64,000 nt of DNA from contig JASAMV010006142.1 in NCBI GenBank assembly GCA_030248065.1, positions 1 to 64,000 of the forward strand, read 5' to 3'. The stretch is from Rhynchonema sp. JSB1_4. Lineage: Eukaryota > Nematoda > Chromadorea > Monhysterida > Xyalidae. The position numbers and the translations under genes are program-made. Positions 22,301 to 32,309 of this stretch are shown piece after piece. Under the pieces are notes generated by a model that was given only the letters and a program-made list of their open reading frames with translations, had not been told where the DNA came from and ran no database searches. How positions within the stretch are numbered: the stretch's first letter is position 1; each line of letters opens with the position of its first letter.

Positions 22301-22810
22301 CTGATGGGCTCAGCTGTGTTTTTGTCCTTATATCCGAACAAGGAAAAGGTGAAGCTGAATAACTGTGCACACAGGATAAGTTGAGTCTCATGTCCTTTAT
22401 GAACCTCGTCCCATACAAATATAGCAATATATAGCAAGTTGTCTGAAACCAAACACAGTCATCATTGGATGCATACATAAATTCATGTGGGCGTGTGATG
22501 TGCCAGCAAAATGCTCTTGGCAATGTCAAATAGGGATGTACGAAAACCGCGAAAAACACATTCCGAGAGATGCTCAGTTCTACTCGTCACGAAAACAAGA
22601 CCAACCCAGCTTTGATTTAGGCTCGCAAGACGTCATTCTTTTTAAGGTGTGTACACATGTATACCTATTGTTTGTCAACGCACTTGTCTGTTGCAGGACT
22701 ACATCAAAGCGATTCGCCTGTTCGTCGGCGAACCGGTCTGGACTCCCCACAATCGACCGGCCGACGATCATCCCGCTCGGAAGCAGTACTTGAAAAAGTT
22801 TACATGTTGA
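10383..22810 (+). CDS. Acireductone dioxygenase, 3' exons (5' part missing)
   Basis: Three exons at 10383-10475, 12578-12664 and 22697-22810 follow good acceptors (ttttttttcag, atttcag, ttgcag), join in phase 0 and match acireductone dioxygenase. This cupin enzyme of the methionine salvage pathway oxidises the acireductone in cytosol and nucleus. The iron ligands are visible: HLHADEE gives the HxH and Glu, and AGIYHRF gives the third His. The C-terminal exon has the signature [14 protein letters not shown] and ends in TGA. N-terminal exons, roughly the first third of the protein, are not found between the Polinton and 10383; they probably lie beyond the Polinton. The 10-kb second intron contains the whole ABCA gene on the other strand. 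The last exon is duplicated at 23241. Confidence 0.85.
10678..11435. repeat. Foldback element in a dioxygenase intron
   Basis: Nested inverted repeats. The outer arms carry AAACGTCAGTT (10678 and 11435), the middle arms GCTCGGTCAGTG (near 10728 and 11215). The inner arms are long and near-perfect, about 10953-11059 and 11088-11195, with a 28-base loop. The remaining intron, 11436-12577, shows no gene or repeat that I can recognise. Confidence 0.7.
12927..21391 (-). CDS. ABCA-type full ABC transporter (lipid exporter family)
   Basis: Exons are read at 21391-21170, 20351-20195, 19849-19641, about 19590-19349, 17910-17863 and a single 4.9-kb exon 17813-12927, about 1,900 residues in total. Exon 1 has the N-terminal [16 protein letters not shown] typical of ABCA before the first membrane span. 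The large exon holds membrane domain 1, nucleotide domain 1 (Walker [10 protein letters not shown], signature [12 protein letters not shown], Walker [13 protein letters not shown]), a large extracellular loop with membrane domain 2, and nucleotide domain 2 ([34 protein letters not shown]). ABCA proteins move lipids across membranes. Walker B of domain 2 has Met where Pro is usual. The frame of the fourth exon is uncertain. The gene lies inside an intron of the dioxygenase gene on the opposite strand. Confidence 0.9.
17880..18625. repeat. Large foldback touching an ABCA micro-exon
   Basis: Diverged inverted arms of about 300 bp (about 17895-18197 and 18332-18620) share GACCGCTTTACCAC, TTTTTACTCCCA, CCAACAATCAGAGAG and GAGCTCAGGTTTGTGC in opposite orientation, around a 135-base loop. 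The left arm begins inside the 48-base ABCA exon at 17863-17910. Confidence 0.75.
18649..19328. mobile_element. hAT-type MITE, 680 bp, with 8-bp target duplication
   Basis: Ends CAGGGTTGG and CCAACCCTG, flanked by an exact 8-bp direct repeat GCGTCAAG (18641-18648 and 19329-19336). The interior is A/T-rich with no transposase. It lies in an ABCA intron. An inverted relative is at 21599-22131. Confidence 0.85.
19935..20015 (-). repeat. tRNA-derived (SINE-like) sequence
   Basis: The minus strand shows a good D-arm with box A (GTAGCTCAGTTGGTAGAGC) and a weak T-arm (GGGTCGAGTT), but acceptor and anticodon stems pair poorly. It is therefore a tRNA-derived repeat or dead tRNA, in an ABCA intron and in the same orientation as the gene. 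Confidence 0.5.
21599..22131. mobile_element. hAT-type MITE, 533 bp, inverted relative
   Basis: Same termini and interior as 18649-19328 but in inverted orientation. It is flanked by an exact 8-bp repeat ACGTAGAC (21591-21598 and 22132-22139). Confidence 0.85.
22132..22696. other. Intron sequence without recognised features
   Basis: The end of the dioxygenase second intron. I see no gene, RNA or repeat apart from the polypyrimidine tract and acceptor before 22697. Confidence 0.4.
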
Positions 22811-23240
22811 TCAGATCGAATTACAGATCGAATTTAGAACAGCGTCGGACCACCACGTTGTTTTTTGGTCAAGTTTAGATCGTCCTATTTCAGAGAATTT
22901 GCACATTCATTCGTCCGAATTTTTTTGAGACACCCACTGTTGTTTCATGACTTGCTTTATACCAGTCACTTTGCAATTGAAACATCATTTTAAGTCTAAA
23001 AAATATGCATAAAAAGCAAACAAAATGAAAAACTCGCTCTCGGTTTTGTAATACTTTTTAATCTTTTTTCAGCTGAAAAAAGCGTCCGTCTTAAGTACCA
23101 AGCGCGCACCCTGCATTTTGTAATATTTTTTAATCTTTCAATATGAAAAAATCAATGCTCCTATGCAAAGCACAGCAATTACAAAAATATTTTTTCAGCT
23201 GAAAAAATATTAAAGTACAACGTTGAAGGAGAAAATACTG

Positions 23241-23351
23241 TACATCAAAGCGATTCGCCTGTTCGTCGGCGAACCGGTCTGGACTCCCCACAATCGACCG
23301 GCCGACGATCATCCCGCTCGGAAGCAGTACTTGAAAAAGTTTACATGTTGA
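23241..23351 (+). pseudogene. Second copy of the last dioxygenase exon
   Basis: 111 bases identical to 22700-22810, from the third base of the exon through the stop codon. The copy lacks the first three exon bases and the AG acceptor (the flank reads ATACTG), so it probably cannot be spliced in. The 430 bases between the copies are A/T-rich, with several small palindromes around TTTTTCAGCTGAAAAA. Perfect identity means a very recent duplication, gene conversion, or an assembly artefact. Confidence 0.85.
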
Positions 23352-23407
23352 ATGAAATTGTGAGTTGGGGTGCATGCGACGTTGATTCCATATTTATTCA
23401 TTCATTA

Positions 23408-24299
23408 GGCCGCATTCACAATGCAAGCGCGTTAGCGTGTTAGCGCGTTAGCGTGCGAGATGCGCACGCTTTTGCATTCACAACGGAAAAAGCTAATTAG
23501 CGCGTTAGCGTGCGAGCAACTTTTCTCGCACGCTAACGCGCAGATGCGCAACGCGCTTTTGCATTCACAGTGCAAAGCTGACTAGCGCGTTGGTCCGTTA
23601 GCGTGTACGCTAACGCGCTTTTCACGATTAGGACTGGTTCTAATTTCTTTGCGCGTTAGCACAGGATGCGCGTGTTCTAAAGTTTATAATTTAATTTGAA
23701 AACATTATCAGGCCACGAAAAATGTGAAAACATAGGAAATAAAGCCTGCTGCGTTCACTGAGAATATTTTTGTTCCATTTTGATGCTTAGAAGCATATCT
23801 TTTTACGGTGTCAAGCGATTGAGGCAAACAGTTTCGGCTGCTGTTATATTAGCTGCAAGCAAACGTTGCGCAGAACGTTGTTCATCTGCTTATCTGTTGT
23901 GTATCCTCTTTGGTGGTGTAATTGTGGTGCATGACACGACAAGGAGACTGTATTGCACGCATGGATTGTTCATGTCGCGACTAGCTAGATTCTCCATTTG
24001 AGAAAAATGTTCCTTTAGAATCAAAATAAGTTTGAATGAATCTTGAAAGCGATTGGTTGCCGTTTTCAAAACAAAGAAATAAAAAAATTCGGCATTTTCC
24101 AACACCCAGACCAACGGGCATTGTGAATGCAAACGCGTTTTGCTGATTAGCGCGTTAGCGTGTCACTGATAAGCGCGCACGCTAACGCGCTTTTTCAATT
24201 TTCCATTGTGAATGCAAAAGTGTGCGGAATAAGCGTGCACGCTAATCAGCAACACGCTAACGCGCTAACACGCTAACGCGCTGCATTGTGAATGCGGCC
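23408..24299. mobile_element. PIF/Harbinger-like MITE, 892 bp, rich in GCGCGTTAGCG
   Basis: Inverted ends GGCCGCATTCACAATGC, flanked by TTA on both sides (23405-23407 and 24300-24302), as expected for Harbinger-type insertion. Both sub-terminal zones carry many copies of GCGTTAGCG and CGCTAACGC in opposing orientation. No transposase. Confidence 0.75.
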
Positions 24300-24302
24300 T
24301 TA

Positions 24303-24997
24303 GTTTCACTTATACGTTACTCAGCTGTTACATGGCGCAATGTAGCCGTCACCAGCCTATTATGTATCTATTTTGCCTTCACTCCTCTTGCATCACTATT
24401 ATTAAGTTGCCTTGACAATCAAAATGGCAAGCGATGAGGAGTCTTACATTATATTGAAAACTGCATGATAAACTTGTGACTGAGGTAAACGGATGAAATA
24501 ATTGGATCGTTATTTGATATTGTCTCCAGGGTCCACAGCAACCAAATTGAACAGGATCATAACACAGGCACCCGCGTGCGTACGTAAAAATCTTTTTGTC
24601 AGTATGATAGTCAGCATGATCAAAAGCCAATGATTATAAAGCGTCTGTGACGCGGACCTTGTTGACACACGCACCACAATTGAACGGATTGGCGGTGTAA
24701 CATAGGTGGCATAACATACATACAGTACCTATCACAAACAACACATGACAGATCAAAAATGGACGAAGGTTGAGCAAAGGAAATCAAGCACAAGCACGAA
24801 GTGCCCTCTCAACAAAAATTATAAATTAAACCCGAACCACACATACCATGGTGTAGTGTGGTTTACCTGCATACCTACGTATCAAAACAAACACGATAAC
24901 AACCCATGTGAACTGAGATACCCACCTTTCTGTCTGTCTGAGAGCTTTAATTTGAGTTGATTGTGATCGTGACATACTAGCCCTGGGGCGCCGCAAT
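24303..24997. other. Intergenic, no gene seen
   Basis: Between the Harbinger-like element and the GPCR gene end. No coding, RNA or repeat signal that I can support. Confidence 0.4.
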
Positions 24998-27313
24998 TCA
25001 GGTGTCAAAAGCGTCAATCCATTTTGCTCGACTCGCCAGCTCTGCCAATTCATTGTTGCTCCGTCGGACGAAAGACGATTGTTTGTGATGCCGTAGGACG
25101 ACCGATCGACAAGCTTTCGATTGCGAGTGCATTCGCGACAGTTTGCTTCTTGACGCCGACACCAGATCGACTTTCAACGCGCTGCGGTACTTGCGTCGCG
25201 CCAGATACTGAAGGGCGACGTTGAGCGTGAAGTTGAAACAGAGCATGGCGTTGGCGATCGCGATCAACAATCGGCCAAGTGGCGAGTAGAAGAACGACCC
25301 GTCGAACAGACCATCTGCAAATTGAGGAATACCGTCCCGCACCCTCAATCTGGTGAATCGATCTTGACAACGGTTTTGGTTGACTGTGTGCAGTTAGGCT
25401 ATTGATATAGAGTGGTCACATTGAGGCTTTGACTGATGATTATCATAATATGATAACATATGATGATATCATAACATAATATGTTTGGCTGCAGCAGTTG
25501 ATGCAAGACAAACCAAAATACAGCCTGAGCGTGAAACATCGAATTCGATGAACCTGGTGAAATCTGATTGATCAGGTAGAGACACTCCTTGATGACACTG
25601 GGCAGATTGCAGAGAATGTAGGCCAACACCGGTGCTGTGCAGGTGAGCAGCGCTTGCAGTTGGGTGCCCTGTATTCGGGTTGATCGATGAATCGATTGAC
25701 TTCGTCTTGACTCCGTCCTCTGCAATCATCCATTTTGTGAGTGAAGTCTCACGACTAGCTTCATGGGGCGTATGACTTTGCAATCTTATTGGGTCTTCGG
25801 CCCGCCAGTTGAGCTGTACTATTCGAGCTGCTAACGTATTGTACATACATGTGCAGCGTTCACCGTTCATTACCCCTGCAGTGGACTCAATTCAAAATAG
25901 GGGCACTGATCTGCACCTGAAAGACTGTTGTTGTACACACATACCCCTGCTCTGTCGACATTCCCTTCATTCAACATCGGACTATGTATTCGTCCTGTGC
26001 CTTGTGTTTGCGCGTGTTGCGTCATGAGACCGATCGATTCCATCACGCGTGCCGCAGCCGACGGTGACTGTGAGGGCACTTGTAGTGATGGCGACGAGTG
26101 AAGTTGTGGTGATGACCGATACAACAGAGCACGACGCACGTTGCTGAGACGACGTTGTTGGATGAATGTGATTGTATAGATCACACCGACCACAACCAGC
26201 AGACTGATCTGTAACAGTCAATGGGCACTATTGCAGACAACTTTGTTTTGCTGGTTTTTCACTCGCTGCATACAATTGAAACAGCAAACGCATATATTAG
26301 GTGTATACTCTACAATATTTTTGGAGAAACTTACAAACGCGTCGTCTCAAAACACATCTATCGGCCCCGCCCCCACACACAAAAAAAACAACCCGCCAAT
26401 CAGGCAACGCGTTTGAAAAGTTTCTCACAAATGTATTGTCAGAGTATACCTAGCTACCGCGTATGAATATGACCTTGCCAGGTACACATGCGAACATTAA
26501 TACAAGGTTGTTGCCATACCTCAACCCCACTTGCGACCACGTTCCTGATACTGGGTGCGACGGTGCTGACATCGACTCGGACGAATATGCCATTCTTTCC
26601 CTCGATGCGGTATACATGTTGCAGTGGCATCATTGCGATCAGCGTGAAACAGAATATACCGTACAGAATTCGTTTGCTGAAATTGGCAGTGCCTTGACAA
26701 ATGAAACATTTGAATATCCAAAAAATGTAACCATTCGGATGTCTAATTGTCAAGTTTGATCATCACTGGTCACTCGTTGCAACAACAAGTCAAGAACTGT
26801 ACAATGTATACATACATACCTTCGCTTGACCGTGGCCCCCTGTCGCATGCATCTCAAAGGTCGATACAATGATCTGAGTGCCTCAGCAGCAATGGAGACG
26901 ACAATCAGGTTGCCACTGAGCAATATCACGTTGATGATGTATTGCTCAAGATGAACGACGTAAACGGCGTAGAAATAGTTGTGCTCAATCGAAATCAGTT
27001 GGTTCTTTCGTGCGAGTGAAACCAAAAGTGGTGGGCCCAAGGCCAGATAGACAAAGGACAGAAAGCGCAGGTAGACCGTGTAGCTCTGGCTGTCTTGCAG
27101 AGACTTTTGCTTGAGAACCAAGAGATTGAGAACTTGGCAGACGATGCCGACAACGAGTTCCAGTGGCATAATGACCGAATATATGAGTCGTTCGCTGGTG
27201 GTCGCCCAATTTCGCTGATTCACTTCGTCGGCCGAAAGTCCTGTGAGCATCTCGAACGTGACATTCATGTGATTCATTATAGACCCGTTGATGATGTAGT
27301 TATGATGGGCCAT
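24998..27313 (-). CDS. Rhodopsin-type GPCR with degenerate DRY and NPxxY
   Basis: Five exons are read: 27313-26820, 26676-26520, 26208-25874, about 25735-25476 and 25314-24998. The ATG at 27313 starts an extracellular tail with two N-glycosylation sites (NGS, NVT). TM1 is MPLELVVGIVCQVLNLLVL, TM3 leads into SIAAEALRSLYRPLR, TM4 is ILYGIFCFTLIAMMPL, TM5 is ISLLVVVGVIYTITFI, TM6 is LLTCTAPVLAYILCNLPSV, and TM7 is LLIAIANAMLCFNFTLNVAL. The layout resembles invertebrate peptide receptors. The E/DRY position reads EAL and NPxxY is replaced, so coupling may be unusual. The third cytoplasmic loop is long and rich in Ser and Gln. The ligand is unknown. The last exon junction is approximate. Confidence 0.75.
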
Positions 27314-28240
27314 TGTGTCGATAAATTGCTTTGGTCTGCTGAGGTATGTACCTGATACTTGGCTGAATATAGCAGATGGAGCAAATATAGTTGGTATCAG
27401 ATGGTGTACAAAAGAAGAATTGCCACATACAATTGGCTGAAACAAATGTAACGTAGCCGTATGTATATTGTACGTGTACAGTATTACCTCTGACGGTACA
27501 ATGGGGAGAAACATAAGACCAACCATTTTCTTCTGAAGGGAGAAACAAGAAGTTTCAAGCAATTTTTATGCGGTCCGCGCACGTCATGTACAAAAAAGGG
27601 TTGTAATGTTCCGGCGCGCACTCGATAAAAGGTTTGTATGAAGGAGTTCCGTGTCGCAATCGGGGCTAGCCAAGGCATCTGATGATAAAAACAGCTTTGT
27701 CCCCGGAACACCGCGTGTTAAGCCCAACGCGGAGCACGAGCGCAGTGTGCTTTGGACAGCCAGCCAGCGGTGTGGTTCCTGTCTGTTGCCCGAACTGACA
27801 AAGTGACGCTGCTATTCATCAACAGACGCTCATTAGCTAATAAGACGATCATACAGATGGAGAATGTTTGGAGCGATAATGGGAGCCATTGCGGGATTAT
27901 TTGACGGCTGAAAGCACAAAAACACTCGTCTCCTTGAATAACTAGTGAAGAGTGGCAAGAACAAAAATGAGAGGTACATTATTTACGAATGTGTTAGGTA
28001 CCTATGTATGGTGATTGTGTTCGTCTGGTGAAGTGGTGATTATAACTCAAAAATAGCTGAAAATAGAAAATGAGCTAAAAATTAATGAAGGTGTCGACCT
28101 CGAGCGGACGCCGAAACATTGCAACGCTTTTTCCACATCACGTGGTCCGACGGCATAAATGTTGCTTGAAAACCGTTGTTTCTCCCCATTGGAAACGATC
28201 CGAAATGTACGGTTAGACTTGTTTCTGTACGTTAATACTG
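27314..28240. other. GPCR upstream region, no further gene
   Basis: The frame stays open some way upstream of the chosen ATG, but a likely acceptor (tatcag) lies near 27352, so a 5' non-coding exon is possible. Nothing else is recognised. Confidence 0.35.
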
Positions 28241-28243
28241 TTA

Positions 28244-28465
28244 GGCTGCATTTATGTAAGTACGGTTTGCGGCTCGTAGCCGCAACCGCAAGCCGCATTT
28301 ATACAACAATTTTTGCGGTCACGACGCTGTTGCGGTGATGATGACAACTTCCGGCGTGCTGACCTCTGAGGCAAACAGCAACTGAAAACGGGCCGCAGCA
28401 GCAAAATTTGATGCTGCTTGCGGTTGCGGCAACGAGCCGCAAACCGCATTTATATAAATGCAGCC
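28244..28465. mobile_element. PIF/Harbinger-like MITE, 222 bp
   Basis: Inverted ends GGCTGCATTTAT with a second inverted pair GCGGTTTGCGGCTCG, flanked by TTA at 28241-28243 and 28466-28468. No coding capacity. Confidence 0.75.
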
Positions 28466-28468
28466 TTA

Positions 28469-29097
28469 CACTTGTTGTAGCCAGATTAGCACCAACATCT
28501 CAGGGATGTTGCAAGCCTCCATAAACCCTTCGTTCTTTTTTCATAGTTAACAAGCAGTGCACCGTGCGACGTCGTCAAAGAACGTGGGATGGGAGCATCG
28601 GAAAGGTACGTACAGTATGTACTAAGCTCCAAGGTGCATACATATGTACGTATACCTGTGTACTGTTTTCTGACGTAATGTAGGTATAAAGCACTGTCGA
28701 GAGGCATTGTAAATAATAAATGAATCATATTCACCTGCCAATGCCTTGATTTCATTGTGGTAATACAAACCACTGGAGAATGGCAAATTAGTCCCCTCCC
28801 AATAAGCCTGTGGTTCATTCGGAAACAAGGGTTCATTCGGAAAAATCTTGCGTGCCCCACGGACATTTCGCTAGAATGCGCTTCCAAACACGTAACGCAA
28901 GGATAAGAACTTTAGCAGTGTAATTATCACGCAGGTATTCTCCGGTACTTTGGATTGCACGATCACAGTGTCTCCCTTGTGTCCTAATTATCAAACAGCG
29001 CACAGGGGCGCCGAAGGAGACTTCACGCTGCCTGGGACGAATGAAGTAATGTACAAAAACATCGCCCGTGGTGGGCACGAGTCCGCGTGCCTTAGCG
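28469..29097. other. Intergenic, no gene seen
   Basis: No feature that I can support between the small MITE and the nested foldback. Confidence 0.35.
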
Positions 29098-29757
29098 GTG
29101 CCTGAGCGGTTACCATAGTTAAGAAGAATCGGCCAGGCACCAGTGTTTTCCATCGCTAAAGCGAACAAAATTATTTTTCATATTCCACATCAATGCGTGT
29201 AACAGCAACGGGCTATACAGTCAACTCTCTTTCTGGCTCCACCAGATAGACCCGAAACCCGAAATATAAACTTTTTCTATGTCCATGTTTCGGGTTTTGA
29301 AAAAAAACCGAAACCGGAAACACAAGGCATATAATAAAAAAGTTTCGGTTTTGTCACTTGTAGCTGGCGTTAACAATTAGGCCATTTTATACTTTGTCTC
29401 GTTGCCATACACGCAACATTTTCTGACTCGCTGATTGGCTGTTGGTCGCGCACGAGCCAATCAACGCGCGAGAAAATGTTGCGCGTATCGCAACGAGGCA
29501 AAGTATAAAGTGGTCTTATACTCTCAGTCGAAACATTTTCGATTATCATGCTTCGTGTTTCGGGTTTCAGGTTTTTTTTCAAAACCCGAGACATGGACAA
29601 AGAAAAAATGCATTTCGGGTTTCGGGCTTCGGGTCTATCTGGGCGAACGATTCCGTCAACGCCCCACAAAAACATTTTTGTTCGCTGAAACGTTGGTGCC
29701 TGACCGGTTCTTCTTAACTACGGTAACTACGGTAACCAGCCACCGCTCAGGCACGAA
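29098..29757. repeat. Three-level nested foldback
   Basis: The outer arms (about 29098-29170 and 29675-29757) share GTGCCTGAGCGGT and TAGTTAAGAAGAA. The middle arms (29242-29340 and 29550-29642) share CCAGATAGACCCGAA. In the centre, 29380-29515 is a Harbinger-like MITE (GGCCATTTTATACTTTG ends, TTA on both sides). Confidence 0.8.
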
Positions 29758-30530
29758 CTTGTGCGTACGGGGGATTATGGATTATCGGTTATGTAACGCA
29801 TACAGTACGTATGTACCTTGATAATTACAGCTCTTTCTGGCCCAACGTACATATGTAAAATTCAAGTTTGTGACGCATCACGCATGAGAGTCTCATTTTT
29901 TTAGGTATTGTGCATAAGCATTACAGCTGATTTACATCAGTACGTTAACGTATACTTACATTAGCACGAGTCAGTGGTGTCGTTGAAAAATCAAAACGTT
30001 AGAATACCGGATATAAAAAATCCAAAATTTTCGGATACCTGATACCCAATATGAAAAATCTCGGATAGTAGGGGGTTGCACCGTTTCACGTTAGAAAATC
30101 TCGGACACGCTGGGGATTGTTTAGGAAATGTGATTTTCAGAGGAGAATTCATTAAAATTATTGTTGGAAGGGTTAAATGCTATTTTAGGAGTTACGCTTA
30201 CGTCAGCAAGCGCCTTTGAGGATTTTGGAGGTAAAAATGGTAAATTTTTGCGGTTTTCGGAGATGTTTTATTGCCGGATGCACCTGGACAAAAAGTTAGG
30301 ATACCGGATACCTAAGGGGTAACCCCGCCCACCGACACCACTGGTGCGACTTAACGTAACGCCAAGCCACTTTTTGAAAAAACTTAGCCGGGCTCACTAT
30401 CGTGGTTCCCAGCCTTTAATCTTGAACGAAGAGATCTGCACCATAATACACACACGCCCTCTTCAGAAAGAAACACAATTACGGATTGAATTGCTTACCT
30501 ATGAGTAATGTACGTGCGTCACGAAACTGT
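29758..30530. other. Intergenic, no gene seen
   Basis: Low-complexity patches with repeated TCGGATACC-like strings near 30000-30320. No coding signal. Confidence 0.35.
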
Positions 30531-31738
30531 TAGGGCTCGGCCAGGTAGATGCGAACTGCGGACTACGAACATTGAAAAAAAACTACATATGTCCAATGTC
30601 CGCAACCGCATCTACATACCTGGCCGCACTTGCGGACTGCGGACAATCGATGCATTTTTTGGCTTTGTTTGCAAGTGTGCTACAACTACAGGGTTTGTAA
30701 AAACGCAAACTTTGTACGGCGTACGTATGTAATACTGTGTTCTCGGCTGCTGTTGTTGCTTGAACCATTTTGTGGACTCGCAATATTTTGTGGAAAGAAT
30801 CACTTGCTAGATTGTAGTTCCTTGTGAATACACGATTTTGAAAATTTTCGTTGCTTGTGTGACAAAAGGTGATCGACTTGTGTGAAAGCATTCATGTGTA
30901 TGGATGTTGCTATTTGGCAAAGCCTGGTTGTGCACATGCATGTCGTACGTAACAACGTTAATGTATTACACAAAAAGCCAAACCAATATGCGTGGCTTCA
31001 TGATGCAGTAGTCACTATTCGTTATCAAGATATTCGCTATATGTTCGATATACTGTATGTAATGTGGTGATACATTTCGTCCCGTATTCAAAAGGAACTG
31101 CAATCAGGCAAGGCAAACGTGGCACAATATTTTGCGAGCGCGCTTGATGATTCCGGCAACTGCAGCAGAGAGCACTGCATTACGTTCGCGTATAGTCCAG
31201 CCACGTGCTCATGAGACGACTCTTTTTAAAGCTTGCTTGGCCAGATTTAAAAATGCGCCGGCTACACGTGTTTTCGTAAACAGAAGAAAGAGATTGGGCC
31301 GAGAGACATGATGGCAAGTTCCAGCTGGCTGACCTCAATTTGTTGCGTGCTTACGCGAACAGTAACGTCGTTCAACACACAAATGTTTTGGGAGTCAAAA
31401 GGGAATTTACGCACCGAGGTGGAGAGCGTGTTTTTAAATAATACATGCGTTTCTCTTTCTTTCATTTCCGAAATACGTGGAACCGGTACATTATTGGATC
31501 CGCTCAAGTCAACTTCAAAATAAGTCGTCTCATGAGTTCGTGGCTGGACTATACAAAGTTTGCATTTTTACAAACCCTGATATTTTGTAGCACACTAGCA
31601 AACAAAGCCAAAAAATGTTTAGATTGTCCCCATTCCGCAGTCCGCAAGTGCGGCCAGGTATACATAGATTGCGGAGATTGGACATAGAATTTTTCAATGT
31701 CCACAGTCCGCAGTCCGCATTGATGTGGCCGAGCCCTA
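30531..31738. repeat. Foldback with a second inverted-repeat element nested inside
   Basis: The outer arms, about 190 bp (30531-30720 and 31551-31738), start GGGCTCGGCCA and include GGCTTTGTTTGC. In the loop, 31188-31551 has its own inverted ends TATAGTCCAGCCACG and CTCATGAGACGACT, enclosing an 82-codon open frame on the minus strand (31262-31507). That frame contains KFPFDSQNICVL. I do not recognise the protein with any confidence. Confidence 0.7.
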
Positions 31739-31739
31739 C

Positions 31740-32309
31740 GTAATAATTGATGGCCTGCAGCTGGAGAATTAAATCATCAACATGTGCCAGTTAATTGATG
31801 CGAGTTCCGTCAGGATGTGAGCGGCAACAACAGGGTACGCCCGGGAAACTTGATGCACATGATGAAACAGGAACTGCACAGGCACAGTTAGGCTCGCGTG
31901 CGAAAGCTATCTTAACGCTGCCGTTGGGGAAATACCGTAGTTATGCAGTATGTTTTTTTACCGATGCGCAGATTTGCATAGGATCAAGCACACATGGAGA
32001 TTAGAAACGAGATGCATTCATATTACGTGATTAGGATTAAAGAAATCTGATCTTAGGGGACACGTCTTATGACGTCTTTTCGTGTTTTTGTACGTGCAAC
32101 CTACCGGATGCAAATAAAACTGACTGACTAGAGCCTGCTTTTCAGCCTACTTGGAAACAAGTCCTGCCCGACAGCACAGATCATCTCAATCACTTTTTCA
32201 ATAAAGTACAATAGAGTGGTGAGCATTTGAGTGCGAGTATTTAAATCACAATTCTATCGGCCGACGCCCGGCGTCAGATGCAGGATACCCTTCGATCGGC
32301 CAGGTTGCC
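31740..32309. other. Downstream flank of the SLC22 gene
   Basis: Should contain the 3' untranslated region of the minus-strand transporter. No convincing polyadenylation signal or gene was seen by eye. Confidence 0.3.

Noticed and set aside
31262..31507. Cys-loop receptor exon suggested by FPFDSQ
   Set aside because: Only a six-residue likeness, without the flanking disulfide loop or membrane helices.
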